Source: Hydractinia symbiolongicarpus
Lineage: Eukaryota; Cnidaria; Hydrozoa; Anthoathecata; Hydractiniidae
Length of the DNA: 64,000 nucleotides
NCBI RefSeq assembly: GCF_029227915.1
Contig: NC_079884.1
Coordinates: 22,258,001 to 22,322,000, forward strand
Reading direction: 5' to 3'
Part shown: one piece after another, positions 11,706-24,500 of the stretch
Numbering within the stretch: the first letter of the stretch is position 1
How the letters are laid out: each line of letters starts with the position of its first letter
The notes under the pieces: model-generated
The model's input: the letters and a program-made list of their open reading frames with translations, nothing else
Told to the model about the DNA's origin: nothing
The model's database searches: none
Made by a program: the position numbers and the translations under genes

Positions 11706-14700
11706 ATGGTGCAAATATATTTATGTGGTCCTGGTGGTGCAGGAAAAACAACATTAATGAAACAATTTTGTGCAGAAAAACCTTTTGACACATACACTCA
11801 GCTAAAAGAAGTTGCCAGGACGCTAATGAAGCAAGAAAATATTCAAAAAAGTGACCTAGAGAGATACAACTTACAAGAGTTTTTCAACTTTCAAAATCTT
11901 ATTCTTAAAAGACAATTCTATGAAGAAGAGAAAATGTCGGGGGGAAATTTTGTCAGTGATCGAAGCGTCATGGATTGCCTTGCTTATCTGTATTGGAAGA
12001 TGGAAAAAGATGAACAATATGAACTAAGGATCGAGACACTACTGCAAGATAACAAAGCTCTTGTGAGTATCAAAATTGTTTTTGTTTATAAAAAAAAATT
12101 ATTATAGGAAAATTATTTTTTGCTATAATTCTCTGTTAGTGAAAAAAACCTTAAATCTCTGATGTATATACTAAAACTTTTTGGGAACGGTGTGTAGGGA
12201 GTTGATTCGAAGTGAATTACGCTGTTGTTTAACAAATGTCAAAATGTTCAATACTTTGTTGACATTTTTTTGACATTAAAAAAGTTTTGGCGATTGTAGA
12301 AATAAAGCAAAGAACAGTCTATCTACACACCTTAAAAGTCATTTTCTGGCTTAATTAAATAATTACATCTACAGTGATTGAGTGAGTTTGCCACACTGCA
12401 TTTCAACTTCACTTGAAACAGTTAAATTCTTTTTTGCATCCTTAGTTCTCTTCTGTTCTTAGATCGAGTTAGCAAATGAAGCGATTCAAAGATATCAACA
12501 TTCACTAATTGTGGTTGTGCAACCCTGGGAATGCTCTTCTCCAAAAGAAGACGGGACTAGACTATCAATGTCGTATACAGAATCCAAACGCTTTGTGGAA
12601 ATACTTCACATCTTGCTGAAGCAGTATCATATCGGTTACATCGACCTTGATATCAGCGAGCTTAACGAAAGAGTGAAAGTTTTGAAGGAAGCGGTAAGTG
12701 GAAAGATTTACAAAAACACTTGCTCGCTTTTCTACTATGCACAACTATCGAAGAAAAATAAGAAATACAAAAAGAGAGATGATGGCCAGCAACAATTTAA
12801 TGACACATCAATTGCATTTTACTTGGATGCTAAAAATCGTGAGGATTCCTTTATTCGGACTGTAAAGATTTCCGAGGATCAAATGACACAGCACCTATCG
12901 AAGATTAAGGAGCAATCTTCAAGGTTTGTTCAAAAGTATGGCACTGAAAACTTATTTTCCTTACAGTTTGACATGAAAGTGCGATCTGTTGATGTACAGA
13001 TGATGTTGCTCGGGAAAATCTTCATCAACGGACACGAGTACAGTTTCTTAGGCTGCAGCAGCTCCGGTTTAAAATCTCGTAAGGCCTTCTTGTGGAAGGG
13101 TACTCGTGAGAACGCGGAGGAGATACTACGTGAGTGCGGAAGGTTTGATAAAATATCTTCGAAATCAAAACGGTTGGCTCGTGTTGGTCTGCTTTTTAGC
13201 TCTGTTTTTACTACGGACATAAGTGCTGACGTTATAGAAGTTGACGATATCACAACACCCGATAAGAAATATAATTTCACTGATGGTTGTGGAGGCTTAA
13301 GTCGTGACTTGGCTAAGGAAGTTTATTCGAGGATTCCGGACAAAGAAACTGTCAACGAACCAGCCAATTACCTTCCCTCCGTTTATCAGTTTAGATTGCA
13401 GGGAATAAAAGGTGTAGTCGCGCTGGATAGAACATTACGAAGAAAACAATTAAAGATTAGGCCGTCCATGGTGAAATTTGAGAGCGATGCGTTTCCTTAT
13501 GTCTCCGTTTGTGATTTTAGTAGACCTTACTCGTTTGGTTATCTGAACAGGCAGTTAATTTATCTTTTGTCGGGACTTGGGGTAAAGGACGAGAAGTTCT
13601 TAGCCATACAAGAAGAATATTTTGAAATGATACGGAATGTGCATACAAATGCTGACTCAGCAATAACATTTCTACGGTGGAACAACAAGTACATCGAAGC
13701 TGAACGAATCGCTCATGCGCATAAAGACGATAAGTCTTTTAATTCGCATTCATCAAAAACAAGATCTCTTTTAGATTCCATGGTGCGAAGTCTTATTCAA
13801 AAAGACGAAAAGCGTAAAATTGGAGGTGTTATGAAAGAAAAACTACGAGTGTTAGTAAAAAAATCCAGAATGGTATACGGTGTCTGTGATCAAACTGGAC
13901 AGCTAAAGTACGGTCAGTGTTACGTGAGAATTACCATAGACGACATGGCCAAGACTATACGAGGGAAAATCGTATCAGGCAGAATGCCGTGTTATTTGCT
14001 GGGTGACATCAGAGTATTAGAAGCCGTGGACATACCAGAACTTCAACATCTCGTTGACTGTGTTGTGTTCCCAACTCAAGGAACGAGACCACATGCTGAT
14101 GAGCAGGCTGGTGGTGATTTAGATGGAGACAAGTTCTTCGTATGTTGGGATGAAAGATTAATACCTGCGAGGACAGCTCGTAGCCATGACTACATAGGTG
14201 CACCAAATAAAAAAGAGGGACATGTCACATACGAGAAACTTATTAAGTACTTTTCAATCCAAAACGAAGCTATGAAAGTTACTAGTCTGTTGGCTAATCT
14301 GTATGATTACTGGGTGGATTTAAAAGGAGCAGGAAGTGAGGAATGTGAACGAATCGGCGTGTTATTTGGACGCGCTATCGATGCAACAAAAAGCGGAGAG
14401 GTTATATGCATTCCCGATTGGTTGAATCAGAAGGTTGCGCAACATTTAAACACATTCGTTTGGCATCGAATGGTGAAGGCAGCTGTTGAATTTAAACGTA
14501 GCATCGGAGATAAAACCATCTCGCAAGCTGTGAATGGAACACTCTCTATTAATGACTTGTCGGAAGAATTCCTCTGTGATATCCTCTCCCAAGACTTTTG
14601 TAACCAATCGGAATTTCAAAAATTCCACTTGGTTTGGTTGTATGCAAAATCAAGATACAACTGGCAAGAGGCGCTTGGATATATCAAGAATAAATTCTCG

Positions 14701-17700
14701 CATCTCCTGAATTTTTCATTGTTTACTGCCGCGGAAAAACAAGCAGCGATCGAAATGGGTATGTCCATAAACGACGTTTGCAATGCTTTGTTCCAAGCGC
14801 AAGTGTTTCCTTTAGAGGATTTGAATCATTTCCATATGTTGGGAAACTCCTCCAAATGGGGTTTGTATTACAAAAGCACGCATGCCAATTTCGAGCTTCA
14901 AATGCTTCATCGAGCTCTTACAAAAAACAACTCCGTCTTGATCACGTGGAAAATGCCGAATGACGTATATATTGGTTTACACTTTGATACGCAACTTCAA
15001 GTAGGTAACGAGCTCGTGGTGAAAGCTGACGAAATAAAATTTTACTTCATATCGAAGAAGTTCGCATTAAGGAAACAACATCAACCAAAGATGGATTACT
15101 ACTACGATCTTGTAGAGGATAGGTTTCAAGTTTATAGAAATCGTGATAAACGGCAAACGTTTTTATGGCTCAGAAGTAGCCCACTTAACCAAAAGGTGAA
15201 GAATGACATTGCACATATCGATTTTTATGATCAAGATCAAATAATTGATTGTTTGAGCATGGACCTAGCGACGTTTGACATTCGTGGAAGAAGAGATGAT
15301 CCTCGAAGTCATCCTCTGATCAATAAAGCTCCTTTTCTCGAGGTTGAAGTGTTTGCAATAAAAAACAACCAACCGGCATATTTCGACTTGTACGATGCAA
15401 ATACACTTGCTGACATTCTTGATGAGGAAAGTATAGGTGAAGGCGAAGAAGAAGATGAAGAAGAAGAAGAAAGATATGTCAATGAAATCTTGTTAGAACT
15501 TCTTCATAAAACAAGTAAGAAAGGAGAAATATCCGTGCCTGAACTAAAAATTCATCTTGAAAATATGGTAGCAGGTTGTGTACCGTATCTAACTGAACCT
15601 TCAACAGAAGTAAATGAAAAACTTACCGATTTGGTGATCTCTGCAGATTTTTCCGAAGCTGGATTAGAAGACCTCGTTAACATTATGGTAAGTTTGAGCA
15701 GACTTCAGCAACATTCCCTTGCTCAGATCATGTCTGAACAACTTAATCAACCAGATGTATCAGTTGAAGAGTTACTCGCTGCTTTAGTCCAGTGGAGTGT
15801 TTGCTGGTATGTTCAACCAGGCACGCTCATTACACTGTTTGGGAATATCAAGGAAAAGCTTTTACAGAACGATACACCACCCCGCGTAAAACATGTTGTT
15901 GCAAATATTTGGATTTGTTTTGTTGAACTTTTAAATGACATCACACTCTGCAAAGAGGATATATTGAAAGGTGCCATTGGTGGATTAAAAGTTGACCAAC
16001 AAGGTGATTCCAACGTAAAGAATGACGGGATAAATGCTGGTTTTGATGCGACTGTTGAAAATGCAAAAAACGAATCGAGGAGCTTTGAGGAAGAAATGGA
16101 CACAAATAACAATAGCGACAAAGACAACATATTTAAAGAAGAAAATGAGAATGATAAGGGCAACCAAAGCAGAAACACAACATTTAGTATTACCCTGCAA
16201 CGCACATCTCCCTTCTCAAACTTGTCATATTGTCCTTCAAAAGGGGACTATGTGGTATTGATGCGTAAAAAGGACTGGAACGAGTGTAAAGGCGTAAAAG
16301 CTATAGTTTGTATAGCATGCGTTGCTAATGTTACTCTAGTTCCGTTCAGCATCAAGCTTAATCTATTGGATGAGCAAGCCCCGAAGCTTATTTTAGAGGA
16401 AGTGAAAGGAAGGTCGAGTCGTTGGATGATAAACACGCTTCAAAATGCAAACGTTACATTGTATACAAGAGTTTTAAAAGCATCGAAAAGACTGCTAGAT
16501 GATATGCCACTGGAAGAAAAATTATTAGAAGCCATTTATTCTGGTGTTGTGATTACCCAACCATGTCCGCCCAATGCATTTATGACTGACATTAAAGGCT
16601 GTAATCAAAGCCAGCAAGATGGCATCAAAGCTGCGATCAACAACACGTTAACGTTAATACAAGGACCACCAGGTACTGGCAAAACAAAGGTGGCATGTTT
16701 AATTTTAAGAGAGGTGTCAACGCGTAAAAAATATGGCGTACTAGCTGTTGCTGAGACAAACATAGCGGTTGATAATATGTGCAAACAGTTGCTTAATATG
16801 AACGTCAACATCGTTCGGATTGGTAATATGAAAGGTATATCTAGCGAGCTGTATGAGCACACATTGGAGGGACAACTCGCTGTGCTTGAAGATAAAGAAG
16901 CCGAAGTGATTCATTGCAGAAATAAAGATGGAGATCTATACCGCAAGAAAAAGTTCGTGAAAATGATTTTAGAACAAGCTAACGTCGTCTTGACGACATG
17001 CGCCGGTGCCGGCGATACGTCGTTATCTGGTCAACAATTTCAATTTGTTTTGGTAGACGAAGCGACACAAACAAAAGAAGCCACTTTGCTTTGCGCGTTG
17101 TCTCATGGAGCGAAGCAGTTGGTTATGATAGGTGATTCGAACCAACTGGGACCCTTAGTGCATCTGGAAAAAGACTGGAGTTGGTTGAGTGATCAGGAGC
17201 ACAGAGAAGTTACTGAGACGTTAGAGAACACTTTGTTTGATAGATTGCAAATTACATCGGTCCCGGTTCATTTTTTGAATATGCAGTACCGAATGCATCC
17301 AAGCATAGCTGAATATCCTTCTAAAACATTTTACGATACCAAATTGAAATCTGGAGTATCTGAAAAAGATCGCTTGCCACCATGGCAATTTACACGGGAG
17401 CCGATGATTTTCATCGACGTCAAAGGAGTGGAAAAATCGCGCGGCACTTCGTTTTACAACGAAGAAGAAGCAGAACAAGTGAGACATATAGTGACTTATT
17501 TAACCTGCGACAACAATGTGAGGAACAAACACATAGCTGTGTTGTCTTTGTACAAAGGACAAGTTTTACGTTTAAGACAAAGTCTTGATCTAGTTGAAGT
17601 CAACAGTATCGATGGTTTCCAAGGGAGAGAAGCAGAAGTCATTATAGTATCAACAGTACGATGTAACAGACAATTAGGTAAACATCATATCCATTAAGAT

Positions 17701-18336
17701 GATCGTGTTTTTTTCTTAGAATAAAAATTTTACAAAAATAGGCGTGGTAAATTTTTTTTGCGATATTTTTGCGAATACGTAAAAATTAAAAATTTAGTAT
17801 AGGTGAAAGGTAGTCTAATATTAAATAAGCTCAAATAATTAGCTCCCGTTACTGGATTCAGTTTGAGTTATTGGATTGAAAAACATTCAAAGCGTGTTGG
17901 TAAAAAGTTTGATCAATTTCTACTTAAGTTAGGTTGTTATTGAATGAGAATGACTTTTTTTAGAAGGTTTAAAAACTAATTTAGTTTTTAACATAATCGT
18001 TTCAAATTTCAACGATTACTTATTGAACTGTTGTCTTTAGGTTTTTCTGACGACAAGAAGCGATTAAATGTGTTGTTGACAAGAGCCAAGCGAGGCTTAA
18101 TCGTTATTGGCCATCGAGACACCCTCAGCACGTCGTATATATGGAAGGGTTGGATTGATAGCGTTGTTGAGAAGACTGGAAACGACATAACTGCGGGCAA
18201 GTTTAAAATAAACGAAGCGAAGAAAGGCGACCAAGTGGAGAAAAAAGATCAGAGGAATTTTGAAAAACGCAGACCGTACAAAGAAAAATCTTTCAAGAGA
18301 TGGGATAAAGATGAAACAAGACGTAGAAAAAGATGA
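11706..18336 (+). CDS. Fusion protein: P-loop nucleotide kinase-like domain + cellular RNA-dependent RNA polymerase + SF1 (UPF1/ZNFX1-class) helicase
   Basis: Predicted exons are 11706-12062, 12463-17677 and 18041-18336, giving 1,955 aa with all phases consistent. Residues 1-190 resemble the NadR/AAA_28 family, with Walker A GPGGAGKTT. RdRP hallmarks follow: FTDGCGGLS (about 390), IRPSMVKF, YGVCDQTGQLKYG, and the catalytic DLDGD at 671-675, which marks the two-barrel RDR/QDE-1 class that makes dsRNA in RNA silencing, not a viral polymerase. An acidic EEEDEEEEE linker and a barrel resembling UPF1 1B lead to the helicase: GPPGTGKT 1520-1527, DEAT 1651-1654, GDSNQLGP, QYRMHP, DGFQGREAE and LTRAK about 1870-1874. 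The basic tail RRRKR may be nuclear-targeting. Exon 2 is 5.2 kb, unlike the neighbours' small exons. AATAAA lies at 18362-18367. The start is the first ATG of the P-loop frame; a noncoding 5' exon is possible. Domain identity is firm; function in RNAi is inferred. Confidence 0.9.
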
Positions 18337-21300
18337 GGTGTGCCCATATGTTTTTTCATGCAATAAACCGTTCTCTTGCATACGTCCGTGGACACTTAAT
18401 ATGCTCCTCAGTATTTACAATTTCTGTAATTTTGACATTTGTTTAACCTTTCTGGGGGGAAGGGGGGAGGGGGGTTCTTGTGATAATTTGAAAGTTTACT
18501 ACAGTTGACAGGGGATGTTAATTAGGAAAGTTGGGGAACAATCTTTAACCTATTGCTGGGTGCCTGGTTAACATATTTCAGGCTTGTGTGTATTTTAAAG
18601 ACCAGAATAAGAAAAAATAAGTACAATTTTAAGTCACTTTATTAAAAAAATAATTGTACTACCGGAAAATCAATGTGGAATGGAAAATGTTTTTAATATA
18701 TTATGGTATCTCATTACCACCCTCCCTGCATAATAACCTTTTAAAAAATCACAAGGAAGATTTCTCCCATAAAAAATGACTCAATTGTCTAACAGCTATA
18801 CTTTTAGGACACACCTCAGGCAGTGATAAAGTTATTTCTAATCCAATGACGTCATTATAATGTTTTCTTTTCCGGATCATTTTTAAATGCCGCATTGTGC
18901 GGAAGTTAATAACACGAGCATTAATATTTCCCCCAACAATGGGTCTTCATATCGTTAAAATAAGAAACTTTCTTGGAGATCAGACGTCATTTTTGACTAT
19001 ACATTATGTCAAATAGGGCGGGTTCAAAAGGGATGAAGATTTTTAACAGGAAATTGGGTTGTACATAAGTTTTTTGATTCATTCATAATCTAGAGATATT
19101 TTATTTCATCCATATCAACAATATACACAACAATAATATATAAATAAAAACAAACATTTTATAAATGTAAATGTCACTGACAGCTACATATTTTTATTTC
19201 CCAATTATTATCGTAAATGATTAATTAAGCCTGGTTTCACGGAAAAAGTCTAAGTTATAATTATCTTTTCTTTCTATTCAAAAGAAGCTTTTGCAAAATT
19301 CAAATTACCCCTTGGCGCCTGATCGATCAGGAAAACATGAGAGCTAAGATCACTTTGCTGGGTTTTTTTTGTGGAGTAAGCTTTTATAACTGCGAATCAG
19401 GTTTTTATTTCATCACACACGCGACAATTTACACTTTTACATTGCAACTCTGTTCTTAACACATTATTTTAAGCTGTTTTTTAACATTTTTAATAATTAT
19501 ATTTTTAGACACACTAAATTTTTTCTATGTGTATATTTTATCACATTTTTTTATCCACGTTTATAATTTTCAATTTAATAGAATAGTTTTATCCCATCAC
19601 TAACTTCCATTGAACAAAATGGAGACGTCTTAAATGGCGTTTTAAAAAAAACAGTACCATCAAAATATACCAAACACGTGTGTTTTTATTGTGACCATTG
19701 ATTTAGACAATCTTTAGTACGTATAAATTTTGTGCCAAAGAAGTTATTGTATAATATTGAATTAAATAACATCATATTCGGTACTCTTTTTTTTTCTAAA
19801 GAAAGTGAGATTTTGACACATAATATTCCATATGTTATCCTGATGTTTCTTGCGAGAAAATCATCAACCTCGTCTCCAGGCCTTTTTGTCTCTCATGGCG
19901 CTGCGCTTATTGTTTTGACGTCCAATATACAAAGACAGACAACGGGTCCTGGGATTGAGGTTGGAAAAGCATCCAAATAATGTACAGTCGTTGCAGTATT
20001 AAAGTATTAGAATTTCCAGCTATATTTGTTATCTTGCTAAGCGTAATACTCAAGACACTGGGCACGAAGTTGAAACATCTGCATTGTCTTTCTTGAATAA
20101 TCTTCCGTGAAACATTTTCACACCGTGACTTTCTTTCTTTAAAAGCCTTTGATCTTTGGGAGGCGTATACTTTCGGCTTCTCTTTCTTCAGTGCGAATAG
20201 CAACTTTTTTCTGAAATCTTCTCTCGTTGACAACCAGTTTTCGACCAGCAGTGATCTCACTAAGTAGAAACAAATATTCCTGTGTACAAGTGTATCGACC
20301 TTATACCCAGGGTTTGTAGCGAGGGTAAAACGCGCTTCATCAATTAAAGATGCTACAGAGCGTGGGTTCAAGGTTGCAATTGTATATCACATTTGGAACT
20401 TGTAACAGGCTGCTTTCTGGGAAAGAATAAGAAAATCCTGTCTGATGAAATTTTGGCATACAAGTATGTAGTAAAGCACGGGCGTGAAAATTATTGTCTA
20501 GAGTTGGTGGACTGGAAAGAAACATTATTCCTAAAAAAATGGACAAAAGTGACTTAATTTTTGGTAGGTGACGAATATTTTGTCCGACGAATACCTAATT
20601 TTTGCAAGGACTAATTTTTAGTCAATTACTTTTTTACACTGCTTTTTTAGGGGTATTTTATAAGGGAAATAAAGACTGCTTAAGGCGGGAAATCACCAGG
20701 GTTTTTTGTTTTTTTGACATCAAAGCGGGCGGTCAAGTAAGCGCTAACGGCCCTTAGGCTCCAAACCTTGGGGACGAGTATGTAAATAAAAATAGTGAAA
20801 AAATATATTAAGTATTAATTTTGACAAAGCTTGGGAATTACTCTACGATAATTTCGCGGAAATAATTTTCAACAAAATGTTTTTTTTCAATTTTTTGTCT
20901 AATAAGGCAGATATTTTTTTTATATTAACAACACATTAAAAACATCACAAAATCCTTAAACTTTTAAACACCAAAGTACTCTAGTGCTGTTACAAGAGTC
21001 TTTTTGCCCCTTGCCGCCTCCACCTAACTTCCACCACCTCAGTTTTCTTGCGAGGTTCTAAATATTTTTTGCTTGTACAGAAAGCACATATCTGTTTGTG
21101 AATTTTCTGCTCGTTACAAAAGAACACAGCCCCATGTATTCTAAATTACTGTCTGTGCTATCTCTGTGATGTGACGTTAAAGGTTTATTTACACTGCTTC
21201 GTTATATAAGTTTAAGAAACTTCAGAGATATGATGAAAAGAACGTTGCTTTAATGAAAAAAGACTACTAGTGAAACTGAAACGATAAAATCTAGAAAATT

Positions 21301-21569
21301 CGCTGAAATAGAAGCTTTCTTTTTGTCATTTCTGAATCTTGTACATGACGGAGATATATTTTCGCGGGAAAGAGGATAAAGTTTTCACAAAAAGTTCAAA
21401 ATTAAATTATGAATAAAATTTATGTTAGCATTTTTATCCCTTTTGCAGCTCAAAAAGGGGATATAACACCGATGGGCTTATTGGTATACGGCTAAATTCA
21501 GGAAAAATACTTCGTGAAATTAATTGAACATTGGTGCATTCAATATCAACGTTCAAATGAAACAGAAGT
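18337..21569. other. Intergenic between the RdRP gene and the LRR/EF-hand gene
   Basis: The polyadenylation signal of the RdRP gene is at 18362-18367. The rest is AT-rich, with a short MITE at 20298-20374 and single copies of CCTCGTCTCCAGG-like repeat ends near 19868. One or two possible terminal exons of the minus-strand LRR gene lie at 21058-21163 or 20956-21046 (see that entry). Confidence 0.5.
20298..20374. mobile_element. Short MITE, about 77 bp, same family as the one at 57142
   Basis: The left arm starts ACCTTATACCCAGGGT and the inverted right arm reads ACCTTGAACCCACGCT. Both run into TGTAGC. The element at 57142-57238 has the same arm sequence (ACCTTGAACCCAGTGCCTGTAGCG), so the two are copies of one small dispersed family. 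Confidence 0.6.
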
Positions 21570-24500
21570 TTACCTGAAATCTATAAGTCCATCATTATTT
21601 TTGTCAATCTGATCGATCAAATTCATCAATTGAAACTAAAATGTCGATAAAAATGATGTCACAATTTTTTCTGCTTCGTGTGTGGAAAGGTTAGACGTGG
21701 TTTAGAGTGAACCGTTAACAAGATTTCGTAAGATTGCTCCGACTAGCTTGGGTTTTGTCAGGATATGGGAAACAGTACTACAGTAATCAGCGAGTTATGT
21801 CAAAAAATTAAAATAAAGGCAGAATTGCTCGATTAGCAGTATCAAAAAATGAAGGTTAGAAATTTGGAAGTGTGGTAGATACATGGTGAGAATGGGCATT
21901 ATCATTTTCGTTATTCTTCGTTTTCTAATCTCGCTAAGAAAGGTCCCGAATTTGGAACAAAAAGGTTACAAATAGGTGATGATTGGTCAGAAATTTGAAC
22001 CTTCGTAATTGGTCCGAGTGAAAGAGTGCTTTAGGCTGTAAAATGTTTACTATCTGTGTTTCATTCAACTTTTGCTTTAAAAATCTAAACTTGAAACTTT
22101 ATCAACAACAACGTGAAAGAAACTGCACCAAAATTCAACTGTTGTTTGATACAGAATGTTGCCAAACAACTACATGTAACAGCAGACATGCATGAAACGT
22201 ATTAAAATCTTACTTTATCCATTTTCAAACCAGTTTCAAGTAGCCCGCGCAAAAATTCTTCTTTTGAAATATCTCCACTCCTGTCTTTGTCCCATTGAAA
22301 GAATAAATCTGTGAGTCGCATTCGATTGTCTTGAATAAACTGTACCAACACGTCCATCCCAGAAGGTGGAGGCTACGATGAAAAAAAACACAAGTTTTTC
22401 GCTGCCTCTTTTCTTTTTATAAAAAAGCCAAGAATAGAATTTTAACTACGTACCTTTCCCTTGCTGTATCCGCCCAAACCACCCGTTACTATGGTAATAT
22501 CTCGTGTATTTTCAAGACTACATATCATTTTGTATGTGTCATGAGACACAGTGATGTCCTGTATAAAGTAAGAAACTGGTTATATTATGATTTACATAGC
22601 AGTAGTAATCGAAACAAACGTTCAGCCACAAAAAACAGAGAGTCTGGAAACTACCGTTAACATTTCCTGCATTAATGTCGTGTTCCAGCTTTTCCACATC
22701 CTAGCCCAGACTAAGATGCACGTCTTATCACTATTTTTAAAAAATATTTTTTATTGTTCTACTTTCATCAGTATCAGCTACATTGTGCTTCGCTGTTGTA
22801 TATCTGAATAGTTCTCTCAGGGAAGATAATACGTGATACATGGATACGAGAATGTACAACGCATGTGAATCTTTAGGCTTTAAAATTTAAATTTGCTAAA
22901 ATACCCTCTATCCCTCTATCCCTGTAAAATATCAAGTGAAATTACTAAACTTACATCTAAGCCAAGCAGTTCGATAGACGCGTTTTTAAAAACAGCTTCC
23001 AGAACGTACATCACTCCTTCATCACCAATTGGATTCAAACCAATCTATATTTTGCATGTCTTTTATCAGTAAATATACAATATTTGCTAAAGCTTACCTC
23101 TCGTGAAAACAAAACAAATGGAGATCATATGAAAAACCTTATCTAGGAATCCTTTGATATTTTTTGAAAAATTTTTACTTGTGCTGTAGATAAAAGTTCA
23201 GGGACTGTTTAAATGAGAGGAGGGTCGGGAAGCTTCCCAGGATTACCAGGATGGAACGTTTGCCGGAATGATTTTGTCCCGCCTTCGTATGAGTTTGTTG
23301 AATTTTTTTTTCTTTCAATTGAAATACGTGTAGAAGCTATCTCGTTCCTTCCGAGACTGTGTTTTTATATGGGAAAAAATCCCATTTAGTAAAATTTTTG
23401 CTGAGAGCGGGATCCCTGCAAACGCCCCCTAAATTTTTTGCTAATCTGCGAAATTATAACATCATGATTTCGCTCTTAAACATGTAGTTGCTGTTATTAA
23501 ACATAATTGTAATAACTAAATATTAAAATGTTAGTAAAATATTCAAACTAAATAGCTAAAAACATTTTAACTCTTGGCTTGGCAAAACTGGTAAATACAA
23601 CACCTCACGTGGAGCTAGTTTATGATGTCATGCATAAGTGAACTTATCGAAGTTCAAAATTTTAAGAATCAAGATTGTGCAAAAAAATATACAATTTCCT
23701 AAACAACTATCAAGCTTTTTCATATGAAATTAACCATTTTCGTCCCCAGTTAATCTTCAAAGAGCTTTGGGGACGAAAATATGAAATTAACTTGATTATA
23801 ATTTGGAATTCGCCAATTTTAATACAGTCTACTGGTCTTAAATTAAATACTGATTCACAAATGTAAACAAATACGCGCCAGGATAGGCGATAAATCTCTC
23901 AAAAGAACATCTCATTTTTACCCCTTTTTGTATGCTGTGGTACCAAAAACGGATTTAAAAAGTCCAACTTGCTCAAACGCGTTAAAGAATTAAATGGTAT
24001 CCTAATTTAGAAATCGCGTATTATGTAGAAGGAAGATCTAGAGTTATCAACAAGATTTTCAAGCTCGCCACATCTAAAGTATGCATTTATCATTTTCTTT
24101 TTGAAATAATAGATAAGAAAATTCCAAACCTTAAATGTATGGAGACATGGATGTGCCGCCAGGCCATGAGCTATCTTTGAAGCGCCATATACACCAATAC
24201 GATTGTTGCTGTGCGGAAAAGAATTGAGAGATTCACCGAAATACAGAATGTCAAATACATATTATCAACAGCTCCAACTCCGTTTCCAGGACATTTACTT
24301 AAAGTATAAAGGAAAAAAACTCATTCTCTTTCCTCCAAACTTAATGTATCGCCGCGCCCCCATGTCAAGAAATCCACTATCCACATAACAAGTAGTATAA
24401 GGGAAAGACAAACATACCTGATGTCAAGACTTTTCAATGCCTTGTTTACTTTTAAGTGACGTCCGAATGCTAAGCATCCAATAAAAGAAATTCCATTCCA

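Noticed and set aside
12463-17677. Integrated RNA-virus polymerase
   Set aside because: The catalytic motif is DLDGD with FTDGCGGLS and IRPSMVKF blocks, which defines the cellular RDR/QDE-1 class, not viral palm polymerases.
19907-20371. 154-codon open frame on the minus strand
   Set aside because: It overlaps the short MITE at 20298-20374 and repeat-end motifs, has no recognisable domain and no splice support.
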